Positions 26,146 to 33,958 of a stretch of 64,000 bases of DNA are shown here, in pieces. The stretch comes from Dechloromonas sp. CZR5 (lineage in GTDB: Bacteria > Pseudomonadota > Gammaproteobacteria > Burkholderiales > Rhodocyclaceae). Each line of letters starts with the position of its first letter. Within the stretch, counting starts at the first letter, position 1. Location of the stretch: assembly GCF_008711155.1 (NCBI RefSeq), contig NZ_VUYQ01000001.1:744001-808000 (forward strand). Reading direction: 5' to 3'. The position numbers were made by a program, and so were the translations under genes. The notes beneath the pieces were generated by a model. That model saw only the letters and a program-made list of their open reading frames with translations, was not told where the DNA came from and did not search any database.

Positions 26146-26192
26146 AAGTGTCGCTTTCTATTGATGCAACTCTTGGTCCAATAAGTTGCGGG

Positions 26193-26924
26193 CTAGTTCT
26201 GCTCGACTATTACCAATTCCCTTGTTGCCCGCGTCATCGCCACATACAACAACCGCGCCCCCTCATCCTTCCGCGCCTCATCCATGTTGCTGCGCTCAAC
26301 TCCGGGTATCGCCACCAGCGGAAACTCCAGCCCCTTGCAGCTATGCATCGTCAGAAACTTCACGGTGTCTTCCTTTTCGGCGAAGGTAATGTCGTCCTGA
26401 TAGGTGACGGGGATGCCGGCTTTGCGTAGTGTCGCCAGCACCGGTTTGCCGATGCCGTAGTCTCGGTAAATGACGGCCATGTCGCTCCACGGGGTGCCGG
26501 TCTTGTGGGCTTCCTTGAGGTGTCGGGCGATGTAGTCGGCTTCTTCCTGTAGCGTCGGCAGCTTGATGACCAGCGGTTTGGGGCCGTGGCGGCCGGCGCT
26601 GATGGGGGCGACGAGGGGGATTCCGTCTTCGTCCGAGGCGCTGGGCTTGAGCAGGTCGCAGGCGATGCCGCTGGCGAGTTCGAGCACTTCCTGCGTGTTG
26701 CGGTAGTTGATCTTGAGGATGGTGGTGCGGCCCTGGGCCTGGATGCCGAGGCTCTTGAAGCTGATCTTGCCGCGTTTGTCGCGGCCGTAGATGGATTGGG
26801 CGTCGTTGTAGAAACAGCGCAGCCAGTCGTCTTCGAGCTTTTGTTCGAGGCGGTAGGCGAGGCGGCGTTCGCCACCCGTCATGTTCGAAACGCAGGTTCC
26901 GATTGCCGGAATCAGTGCAGCCAA
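26193..26924 (-). pseudogene. Internally deleted NERD-UvrD-type helicase
   Basis: A 243-residue frame in which the first 33 residues (AALIPAIGTCVSNMTGGERRLAYRLEQKLEDD) match the extreme N-terminus of NERD-domain helicases, and the next residues jump straight into the helicase region after motif III (FYNDAQSIYGRD). Motifs IV (INYRNT), V (FLTMHSCKGLEFPLV) and VI (LLYVAMTRATREL) remain, but the Walker A and B motifs and most of the NERD nuclease-like domain are missing. The frame is kept, so a protein could be made from the TTG at 26924 (GGGGAG just upstream), but it cannot bind ATP in the normal way. It lies 47 bases upstream of the reverse transcriptase gene on the same strand, so it may be its remnant operon partner or an older resident. 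Confidence 0.75.
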
Positions 26925-27140
26925 GAACTCCCCCTACTGTTTTTGTATGTTCTTGGCGTTTGATTATGTCATGCGTTCATGCTGCATGAGTGTGAAAAAC
27001 TTGGCGAAAGGCGCTTCAGGTGTGGAAAAGCGCAACTTGCCTGATTTTCGCGGCAATTTGTGCTGCCTTGTTGGCTTGAGCACGGGATTTCGTGCCAGAT
27101 GTGGGGATGGTCGCGCCGGTTATTGGAAGGTCGCGCGGAA

Positions 27141-27168
27141 GGCAATAAGGGGGCGGCCCCTTATTGCC
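27141..27168 (-). terminator. Perfect 12 bp hairpin after lipoprotein pair
   Basis: GGCAATAAGGGG and CCCCTTATTGCC are a perfect 12 bp inverted repeat around the loop GCGG. It lies 16 bases beyond the stop of the second lipoprotein gene on the minus strand. No T-run follows, so it may protect the 3' end or stop transcription with help from Rho. The remaining gap 26925-27140 shows no convincing gene. Confidence 0.6.
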
Positions 27169-27184
27169 CTGAAGGCTGTTGCTG

Positions 27185-27520
27185 TTAGCGTGCGCGAATC
27201 GCCTTGGCTCGCAGTTCGGTGCAGTACGACGTACCGACGAAGCCGTAGGACCAGCGTTCCTGCACCTCGACATCGGTGATGAAATCGCCGCCGGCCTTGG
27301 CTTCAAGCTGGCTGTAGGCGGATTCCAGGCGACCATTGATGGCGATCGGGATGAACAACAATAGTTGGAAACCGCAGGCTTCGGCCGTAATGGTGCGGGA
27401 TTCGCCGGTCGGTACCTTGCCGGATACCGGGCTGCCCAGCATGACGGGCTTGCCGGCACAACCGGCCAGCAGGGCCAGAGCCATCGTCGCGGTGGCAATA
27501 CGTAGCGTCAGCTTGTTCAT
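27185..27520 (-). CDS. Small lipoprotein, paralogue of upstream gene
   Basis: A 111-residue lipoprotein: signal MNKLTLRIATATMALALLAGC with lipobox LAGC. The body has ACGFQLLLFIPIAINGRLESAYSQLEAKAGGDFITDVEVQERWSYGFVGTSYCTELRAKAIR, a pattern resembling TRL-like lipoproteins (a CG, a central PI-x-x-N, an [IL]T-x-V strand and a late Cys). It shares this pattern with the gene upstream and overlaps it by 4 bases (ATGA), so both are made from one transcript. Function unknown. An asparagine-free +2 position (Ala) suggests outer-membrane sorting. Confidence 0.78.
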   Translation of the reverse strand: MNKLTLRIATATMALALLAGCAGKPVMLGSPVSGKVPTGESRTITAEACGFQLLLFIPIAINGRLESAYSQLEAKAGGDFITDVEVQERWSYGFVGTSYCTELRAKAIRAR

Positions 27521-27861
27521 TTGACGGCCTCCCCGCTGATGGTGACACAACGGGCGGTGCCGATCAGCCACCAGAACCAGTCTTCTTTCATCGTCACATT
27601 GGTGAGCGACTTGGCGCCCGGCACTTTGTTGAGGGCGTCGATATAGGCATTCTCGACCCGGCTGTTCAGGCCCATCGGAATGACGTAATAGGCGGTTGCC
27701 ACAATGCCCTGGCTGCCGCAGGCCTGGCCGCTGGTCTGGCCCAGGCTCTGGTAGTTATCCGGCGGCGTCGGTGACACCTTGGTAAAACCGGACGCACAGG
27801 CACCCAGCAACAGTGCCATCAGCAGCGGCGCTGCGACGGTGACGCATTTTTTGAAATTCAT
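27517..27861 (-). CDS. Small lipoprotein, paralogue of downstream gene
   Basis: A 114-residue lipoprotein with signal MNFKKCVTVAAPLLMALLLGAC (lipobox LGAC). The mature part, QACGSQGIVATAYYVIPMGLNSRVENAYIDALNKVPGAKSLTNVTMKEDWFWWLIGTARCVTISGEAV, aligns by eye with the following gene at ACG, the IP-x-x-x-N-x-R-x-E-x-AY core, the LTNV strand, a W-rich stretch and the last Cys. This indicates a tandem duplication followed by divergence. Function unknown; the two may form an envelope heteromer. First gene of the pair; no recognised regulatory site upstream. Confidence 0.78.
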   Translation of the reverse strand: MNFKKCVTVAAPLLMALLLGACASGFTKVSPTPPDNYQSLGQTSGQACGSQGIVATAYYVIPMGLNSRVENAYIDALNKVPGAKSLTNVTMKEDWFWWLIGTARCVTISGEAVK

Positions 27862-27993
27862 CTTCCCTCCCTGGTTTTCGCAATCGATATGAATACGGAG
27901 CTATCAAACGAATGCCGTATTCATACGTGATTGTGCGCGTCAAACGACCGCCAGGCAATCGTTTCCAGTTGTAGCGATGACTTCGGTATGCCG

Positions 27994-28060
27994 GAATTCA
28001 ACAGCTTGGTTGCTTTGGCGAAATGGGCGTTGAATACGTGCAGTGCACCGATGGCGGCCG
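27994..28060 (-). pseudogene. Relic copy of part of the 23.4-24.4 kb hypothetical gene
   Basis: These 67 bases match 23531-23597 without gaps, with 6 mismatches (about 91 percent). On the minus strand they still read AAIGALHVFNAHFAKATKLLNS, against AAIGALHEFTAHFAKAAELLNS in the intact protein, then run out of similarity. It is a fragment of a decayed paralogue and flanks the accessory island on its far side. The rest of the 27862-28123 gap shows nothing recognisable. Confidence 0.8.
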
Positions 28061-28123
28061 GATACGTTTGTTGCGGCCGAAAAAGTTATGGCCGGGTTTG
28101 GCGGAAGCGTTCGAAGCTTGGGT

Positions 28124-30109
28124 TCATTGGCCGCCTGAACGGGGCTGGATAGGGCTTTCAGCGAAGACCCGGCTAAACATCGGAACCAGCAACTTGTTGC
28201 CAGTCTCGCTGAGATGGTCGTCATCGTTATAGATCGGCTGCAAGTCGCGGCTGCCATAACAGCGCTCGGTATCGCACAACTGCTCGGTCGGGTCGAGAAT
28301 GGTCACGCCGCACAGTCGTCCCGCCTCATCCTGGGCTTTCCATACCCAGTGGTTTCGAGCCAGATATTCTGTCCGGGGAATGGAAACATCCTCGCGAAAA
28401 CCGAATCCCAGTCGCCGCGACAGAACCTTGGGTACATCAAAACCCATTTCCGGAATCGGGCGAACCAGATAAACCTTGCGCCGTTTTGCCGCATGGCAGG
28501 CCGTTTGTACGATAGCGTTGGCATATTCCGCGAAGATCCGCTCATCACGCTGCTCATAAGGTATCGAAAAATAGACGTCGGGCCGCGAAGTTGGCTTGCC
28601 GTCTTCATTGGCACCAAACACATTCGCGGCATAACGATTGACAATGACGACGGGCATATCCGCCGGTAGTTCGTCGAGGCGTTCCGCTGCCCACTGAATG
28701 AAGCCCTCGCACGAATAGTCATTCTTTTGCCGTGCCTTCGCTTCCGGGATGGCTTTCAGGCCCAGCACATACGTGCAACCGCTATACGACCATTGCACGA
28801 CACCGGCCTGCTGCCCGCCGGCTGCGGAAAGCGCCGTGACGGTCGCTGACGTGTGACTGTCGCCCAGCGCGAGGACCCGCCATTCTTCGCCGCCCCAGAC
28901 GCACGATGGGGATTGGCGCCCGCTCATGGTGTGGCATTGATCCCGCCTTGGGTTGACGTTGGATGACGCGGCCGCGACGCTTTCCACTTCCGGTCCAAGC
29001 CGTCCTTCGATTCCTTGCGCCAGCCGAACCGCGACAGCCAGCGAGGCAGGAACGGCAACGGCGACGCTGGCAACGCCCCAGAAACGTCGTGGAGACAAGC
29101 GGCCCATATAGCGCCTTATGGGCAGCTCGACCCATTGGCAGGAAGCGTGGCCGAGCAGAAAGGTGGCCGCGATCCCTGCCGCGATGGCCAATGGATTGTG
29201 CCGCTGTTCGACGAACGCCAGGGCTACCACCATCGGCCAGTGCCATAGGTACAGCGAGTACGAACGATCGCCAAGCCATTGCGCCGATGGGAAGGTGGTC
29301 CAGATTGAGCGCTCTCGGTGGGCGCCCAGAATCATCATGGCCCCCAATACCGGAATGGCTGCCCGCCAACCCGGCCACGGAGTGAGGCCATCGAAGAGCA
29401 GGATGGAGAGAACGATCAGCACGAACCCGGAGAACTCCAAGACCGCTTTCGCCCGGACTCCCAGCGCCAGATGCCTGGCCAGCAAAAACACCAATCCGCC
29501 GGCCAGCATTTCCCAGGCGCGTGCCGGCAGAAGATAGAAGGCGCTGCTCGACGATTCGGCGGTAAGCAGCACCGAGGCAGCGAACGATAGCGCCCCGCCA
29601 AACAGGACGACCAACAATTGCGCGCTACGCCCGGGCCGCAAGCGCCATGTAGTGGCCAGGACGATGGGAAGCAGCAGGTAGAACTGCCATTCGACAGACA
29701 ATGACCACGTGTGCAGAAGCCATTTGTCGTGGGAGGCGACATCGAAGTAGCCCGCCTCGCTCCAGAACTTGATGTTGGAGAAGAAGCCCAGGGCGGAAAT
29801 GACATGGGTCGCCAGTGTTTTGTAATCCAGCGGCGCCAAAACGAGATAGCCGATCAAAAGCATGACCGTGCATAAAACCAGCAACGCCGGCACGATTCGT
29901 CTCACGCGTGCCGCGTAAAACGACAGTACGGAAAATCCGCCGACTTCGAGGCCTTTGATGACAATGGACGTCATCAAGTAGCCGGAAATCACGAAGAACA
30001 CGTCGACGCCGATGAATCCACCGGAAAATCCGGGTAATCCAAAGTGGTACAGGATGACCGCCATCACGGCCCAGGCCCGCAGACCATTGATATCCGAACG
30101 AAACGTCAT
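28124..30109 (-). CDS. Acyltransferase 3 with C-terminal SGNH domain (OafA-like)
   Basis: Inner-membrane O-acetyltransferase of 661 residues that adds acyl groups to cell-surface glycans. It opens with the family signature MTFRSDINGLRAWAVMAVILYHFG (the catalytic HF near residue 22), followed by IGVDVFFVISGYLMTSI and about ten membrane helices up to residue 350. The C-terminal half is periplasmic and SGNH-like, with VLALGDSHTSATV (block I Ser), and DDDHLSETGNKLLVPM (Asp-x-x-His of block V). This is the OafA/OatA-type fusion. It stands alone, with no polysaccharide cluster in view, so the target (O-antigen, peptidoglycan or exopolysaccharide) is unknown. Confidence 0.92.
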   Translation of the reverse strand: MTFRSDINGLRAWAVMAVILYHFGLPGFSGGFIGVDVFFVISGYLMTSIVIKGLEVGGFSVLSFYAARVRRIVPALLVLCTVMLLIGYLVLAPLDYKTLATHVISALGFFSNIKFWSEAGYFDVASHDKWLLHTWSLSVEWQFYLLLPIVLATTWRLRPGRSAQLLVVLFGGALSFAASVLLTAESSSSAFYLLPARAWEMLAGGLVFLLARHLALGVRAKAVLEFSGFVLIVLSILLFDGLTPWPGWRAAIPVLGAMMILGAHRERSIWTTFPSAQWLGDRSYSLYLWHWPMVVALAFVEQRHNPLAIAAGIAATFLLGHASCQWVELPIRRYMGRLSPRRFWGVASVAVAVPASLAVAVRLAQGIEGRLGPEVESVAAASSNVNPRRDQCHTMSGRQSPSCVWGGEEWRVLALGDSHTSATVTALSAAGGQQAGVVQWSYSGCTYVLGLKAIPEAKARQKNDYSCEGFIQWAAERLDELPADMPVVIVNRYAANVFGANEDGKPTSRPDVYFSIPYEQRDERIFAEYANAIVQTACHAAKRRKVYLVRPIPEMGFDVPKVLSRRLGFGFREDVSIPRTEYLARNHWVWKAQDEAGRLCGVTILDPTEQLCDTERCYGSRDLQPIYNDDDHLSETGNKLLVPMFSRVFAESPIQPRSGGQ

Positions 30110-30275
30110 CGCGACCTTGGTTTCAAATATTCAGTTTGTATGGATTATAAGTTACACGATCCGATCGATATTCAAGCAAGAAGTCGGCTTTTTGCAGGAT
30201 GAACAAGGCATTCAGTTAGTGCGATCTTCCGCGCCGGGGATGAGCGCATCTGGCCGATTGCAGCCAGATTCCCGG

Positions 30276-31175
30276 TTACTGTCCGGTTCGTTTCCCCATC
30301 GCCTCCCCAATCATCTCGGTAAAACGCCGTGCCGCCGTTGCCGGTATTCCGGGAGCGTAGGCCGCCAGCAGGCGGGCGGGCGGCAAGGAGGGGAGGGAGT
30401 GGCCGCCAAACTGGGTGATTTTGGCCATCTCCGGGCCGAGCAGGCTTTCCGGCAGTGCGGTGATGCCGAGGCCGCAGCGGACCGCGTGGCTGAGGCCGGT
30501 GACGCTGTGGCCGGTGTAGGCGAGTGACCATGCTTGGCCGGCGCGGGCCAGGGCGGCGCTGATGGCGAGGCGGAAGACGCAGTTTTCGCCGAACAGGGCC
30601 AGCGGCCGGCCGGCCTCGTCGGGGGCGCTCAGGCTGTCGCGGTAGGCGCTGCCGGCCATCCACGCCAGCGGTTCCTGCCACAGCACTTCGCTGTCGGCCG
30701 GAGCGCTGTCGCCGCAGTGCTTGTAGAGCGCGACGTCGAGCGATCCGGCGGCGAGCGCCTGCTGCAGGGCCTGCGAGGTGTCGGCGTGGAGGGTCAGGCG
30801 CAGGCGCGGATAGAGCGTGCGGAAATGCGGCATGACGGCCGGGAAGACGCTTTCCATCAGCTCCTCGGGCAGGCCGATGCGCAGCGTGCCGATTTCGGCG
30901 TCCTGGGCGACGGTGGCGTAGGCTTCGTCGTTGAGACGCAGGATTTGCCGGGCGTAGGCGAGGAGCGCCGCGCCTTCGGCTGTCGGGCCTTCGACACGCC
31001 CCTGCACCCGTTGCAGCAGGGTTTGCCCGAGAACCTGTTCCAGCCGCTTGATCTGCAGGCTGACGGCCGATTGCGTGCGGCCGAGCTGGGCGGCGGCGGC
31101 CGAGAAGCCGGCGCTATCGACGATGCAGGCAAAGGCGCGGAGGGCTTCGATATCGAGATGGCGGCGTGGCATCAT
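30276..31175 (-). CDS. LysR-family transcription regulator
   Basis: DNA-binding regulator of about 299 residues. The N-terminal winged HTH is clear: LDIEALRAFACIVDSAGFSAAAAQLGRTQSAVSLQIKRLEQVLGQTLLQR. The effector domain follows (LRIGLPEELMESVFPAVMPHFRTLYPRLRLTLHADTS). It is divergent from the tautomerase and DMT permease genes, separated by about 100 bases, so it probably controls them. The start at 31175 is chosen over a TTG at 31208 because the HTH begins a few residues later, as in other LysR proteins. Confidence 0.92.
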   Translation of the reverse strand: MMPRRHLDIEALRAFACIVDSAGFSAAAAQLGRTQSAVSLQIKRLEQVLGQTLLQRVQGRVEGPTAEGAALLAYARQILRLNDEAYATVAQDAEIGTLRIGLPEELMESVFPAVMPHFRTLYPRLRLTLHADTSQALQQALAAGSLDVALYKHCGDSAPADSEVLWQEPLAWMAGSAYRDSLSAPDEAGRPLALFGENCVFRLAISAALARAGQAWSLAYTGHSVTGLSHAVRCGLGITALPESLLGPEMAKITQFGGHSLPSLPPARLLAAYAPGIPATAARRFTEMIGEAMGKRTGQ

Positions 31176-31277
31176 TTCTATTCGTTGTTTTGAACCGTTA
31201 TTAAACAATTTTTGTAATGTAAGGGTAGTCGCTACAGTCTCCTTGACGCAAGTTCATTTCACCTCAAGGAGAACCGC

Positions 31278-31676
31278 ATGCCCTTCATTCGCATTACCCT
31301 CGGCAAGGCCGTCAGGCCTTCGCAACAGCAAAGCCTGGCCCGCCGGGCAACCGACCTGATCGCCGCCATACTGCACAAGCGGGCGGAGGTGACAGCGGTT
31401 CAGGTGGTGATGGCCGGGGCCGACGCCTGGTGCATCGCCGGCGACGTCGTGCCGGCCGTACAAACGCCGTCGCACGTCCAACTATTCATTACCGAAGGCA
31501 CCAATACGCCGGCCGAAAAGGCGGAGATGATCGTCGCCCTGCATCGCGTGCTCGAGGAAACCTGCGGGCCATTGCCGGAAGCGAGCTATATCGTCATTCA
31601 CGAAGTACCTGCCGGTAACTGGGGTTATGGCGGACTGACCCAGGCGGCACGCCAGCAGGTGCGGCAGGGTCTTTGA
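31278..31676 (+). CDS. Tautomerase-fold protein (4-OT superfamily)
   Basis: Cytoplasmic protein of 132 residues that begins MPFIRITLGKAVRPSQQQSLARRATDLIAAIL; after Met removal Pro1 would be the catalytic base of the 4-oxalocrotonate tautomerase superfamily. A second half-domain (HVQLFITEGTNTPAEKAEMIVALHRVLEETCGPLPEASYIVIHEVPAGNWGYGG) makes it a fused, MIF/CaaD-like length. AAGGAG lies 6 bases before the ATG. The NWGYGG end is typical of such proteins. Substrate unknown; likely regulated by the divergent LysR protein. Confidence 0.87.
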   Translation: MPFIRITLGKAVRPSQQQSLARRATDLIAAILHKRAEVTAVQVVMAGADAWCIAGDVVPAVQTPSHVQLFITEGTNTPAEKAEMIVALHRVLEETCGPLPEASYIVIHEVPAGNWGYGGLTQAARQQVRQGL

Positions 31677-31679
31677 GGC

Positions 31680-32541
31680 ATGGCGACCCTGGCGATGCGC
31701 GGCGCGCCGGCCGATGACCGCTGGTTGGCGGTGGCCTTCGTTACGCTGTCCGGCGCCGGCTTTGTCGGCGCCCGTCTTGGGCTGCCCCATGCCGAACCGT
31801 TTGTCTTTCTGGCGCTGCGCTTCGGGATTGCCGCCATCATCCTCGCGGCGATAGCCGTTGCCATCGGCAGGGATGTGCCGCGCGATCCGTGGCAATGGGG
31901 GCATATCGTCGCCGCCGGCCTGCTCACCGTGGGCGTTTTCTCGGCCGGCGTGTTCTATAGCATTGCCGGTGGCGTCTCGCCGGCCTTGTCAGCGTTGATC
32001 GTTGCCCTGCATCCGATTGTGGTCGCCGTGGCGGCGCCAGCGCTGCTCGGCGAGCAGGTGGGGGCACGGCAGTGGCTGGGCTTGCTGCTCGGGCTGGGCG
32101 GCGTGTTTCTGGTCGTCGGGCACGGGCTGGTACTCGATCCGTCCCTCGGCTGGCCGGTCGCCTGTTCCTTCATCGGGTTGTTCGGCATGTCGGCCGGCAA
32201 CCTGTACCAGAAGGCGCGTTGTGCCGACATGCCCCTGTTTGCCGGCAGTGCGGCGCAGTGCGCCAGCTGTGCGCTGGCCTGTGGTCTGGGTGCGGCGGCG
32301 TTCGAAAGCGGGCACATCGCGTGGACCGGTGAGTTCCTCATGGCGGTAGGGTGGATGGCGATCGTCGTCTCGGTCGGCGCGGTCAGCATTCTCTATGTGC
32401 TGATCCGGCGCGGCGAGGTCAGCCGGGTGGCCGGGCTGTTCTATCTCATCCCGGTGGTTGCCGCCCTGGCCGCCTGGGCGCTGTTCGGGCATGGCCGTGG
32501 CCGGCAGCGGCATGTTGCTGGTGACGCGGCGGCCGGGGTGA
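31680..32541 (+). pseudogene. DMT/EamA permease with 3' frameshifting deletion
   Basis: Ten-helix drug/metabolite transporter gene starting three bases after the tautomerase stop. The frame runs normally through both EamA repeats to FYLIPVVAALAAWALFG (about 32490). The expected continuation of the last loop and helix is missing: the main frame goes on as HGRGRQRHVAG... and reads 400 bases into the convergent gene. In another frame the bases 32491-32541 encode MAVAGSGMLLVTRRPG and a stop, exactly what the C-terminal helix of the family looks like. So a small out-of-frame deletion near 32488-32492 probably inactivated or altered the protein. Sequencing error is the alternative. Confidence 0.75.
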
Positions 32542-32566
32542 TTCGGTTTTCCGGCCGCCGATGGCC

Positions 32567-33958
32567 TTACCAGACGAAGAAGACCAGGCTCCACAAGGTG
32601 GCCATCAAGGCCACGGGCAGGGTCATGGCAAGACTGGCAATGCTCTTGCCGAGGAAACCGGCGGCGGAGCGGCGTACCAGTTGCAGCGCCAGCCAGAGCG
32701 CTCCGGCGGAGCCCAGGCCGAGCAGCGCGATGCGGAAGGTCGGCAGCCAGCCGAGCCACAGGTGTTCGGCCTTGAGGTGGGTGACGGTCAGCATCGACAG
32801 GCCGAGGATGACGCTGGCGGCGGCCATGGGAGCGAGTGCGAGGGCGAAGCGCTGCCAGCTCAGGTGTTCGGTCTTGAGCAGGCGGGCGGCGATGGCGGGG
32901 CCGACGAGGAGCAGGCTGCCGAGCAGGAAACCGCCGCCGATCAGGTAAGTCAGGATCAGCGCGCCGTCGAGCCAGGTGAACAGGTCGTTGGCTTCCGGGT
33001 AGTGGGTGAGCAGCCACCACGGCACGTCGTTGTCGAGCAGGGCGAAATGGTCGCGTTCGACCAGCCATTCGGCGATGGCCAGCTTCATGTGCAGGAACCA
33101 CGGGCTGACCGTCCATTGGAAGGCGGCGGTGGCGACGCCGAGTACGCCGTAGACCAGGGTCAGCACGTCCGGCGTCTTGGCCGGGTTGTTGAAATCGAGC
33201 ACTTCCGAGAAGGGCGAACGCCAGGACAGGGCGATGGCGTCGCGCTGGCCGGCACAGCGGCCGCAGCTATGGCATTCGCCGGCGCTGGTCATGCGCCGGA
33301 TGTCGACCAGCGGTGCGCAATTGACCGGCTGGACTTCGCCTTCGTAACGATCCCAGGCGGTGCGGTCGACCTTGTAATGCAGCGGGGCAATCTTGGCCAG
33401 TACGGCGAAGACGCCGGAGGCCGGGCACAGGTAGCGGCACCAGATGCGCTTCTCGCGGCCGTAGAGCAGGCCGATGACGACGGCGGCGACGGTCGATCCG
33501 CCCAGCACCAGCAGGGCGGCCTGCGGGTATTCGTAAACGCTGACCAGCTGGCCGTAGACGGTGGTGCAGATGAAGGCGACAAAGGGCCAGCCAGCCCACT
33601 TGAGCCAGCCGGGCAGCGCCTTGCCGCGGCCGTACCGGCTGATCCATTCGGAAACGAAGCCTTCGGGGCAGAACAGGCCGCACCAGACGCGGCCCATGGT
33701 CACCGTGGCGATCATCACGCCCGGCCACCACAGGCCCCAGAAGCAGAACTGGGCGAACAGGCGAAGGTTGTCCCAGATGTGGGCGTCTTCCGGCGGCAGC
33801 GGCAGGAAGGCCGGAATGATCACCAGCCCGGTATAGACCACGACGACCAGCCATTGCACGGCGATGATCGGGCCACGATGCTTGCGCAGCCACAGGCCGA
33901 GGGCTTGCAGCCGGCTGCGCGGCTGGCTCGGGTGAAAAGTCAGGATATGCTCAGCCAC
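32567..33958 (-). CDS. ftrD: Polyferredoxin membrane protein FtrD-like
   Basis: Inner-membrane iron-sulfur protein of 463 residues. Helix 1 begins at about residue 30 (GPIIAVQWLVVVVYTGLVIIPAFLPLP); a NapH/NosR-like cysteine motif follows (GRVWCGLFCPEGFVSEW), then IWCRYLCPASGVF and a cytoplasmic SAGECHSCGRCAGQRDAI cluster motif, and four or five further helices. In the Bordetella FtrABCD ferrous iron system, FtrD is thought to take the electron removed when Fe2+ is oxidised before transport. GTG at 33958 has GGAGG 8 bases upstream and overlaps the permease gene by 8 bases, so the two are coupled; an ATG at 33991 is less likely. Confidence 0.87.
   Translation of the reverse strand: MAEHILTFHPSQPRSRLQALGLWLRKHRGPIIAVQWLVVVVYTGLVIIPAFLPLPPEDAHIWDNLRLFAQFCFWGLWWPGVMIATVTMGRVWCGLFCPEGFVSEWISRYGRGKALPGWLKWAGWPFVAFICTTVYGQLVSVYEYPQAALLVLGGSTVAAVVIGLLYGREKRIWCRYLCPASGVFAVLAKIAPLHYKVDRTAWDRYEGEVQPVNCAPLVDIRRMTSAGECHSCGRCAGQRDAIALSWRSPFSEVLDFNNPAKTPDVLTLVYGVLGVATAAFQWTVSPWFLHMKLAIAEWLVERDHFALLDNDVPWWLLTHYPEANDLFTWLDGALILTYLIGGGFLLGSLLLVGPAIAARLLKTEHLSWQRFALALAPMAAASVILGLSMLTVTHLKAEHLWLGWLPTFRIALLGLGSAGALWLALQLVRRSAAGFLGKSIASLAMTLPVALMATLWSLVFFVW

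Noticed and set aside
26146..26192. Retron msr/msd region upstream of the RT
   Set aside because: Only 47 bases separate the RT start from the helicase stop and no inverted repeats for an msd were seen; the RT also lacks the VTG motif of retron RTs.
26926..26950. LexA-like box before the helicase relic
   Set aside because: TACTGTTTTTGTATGTTC has only one good half-site; the second does not match ACAG at the required distance.
26881..27279. 132-residue plus-strand frame
   Set aside because: It overlaps the helicase relic start and the lipoprotein gene antisense, with no domain and no ribosome site.
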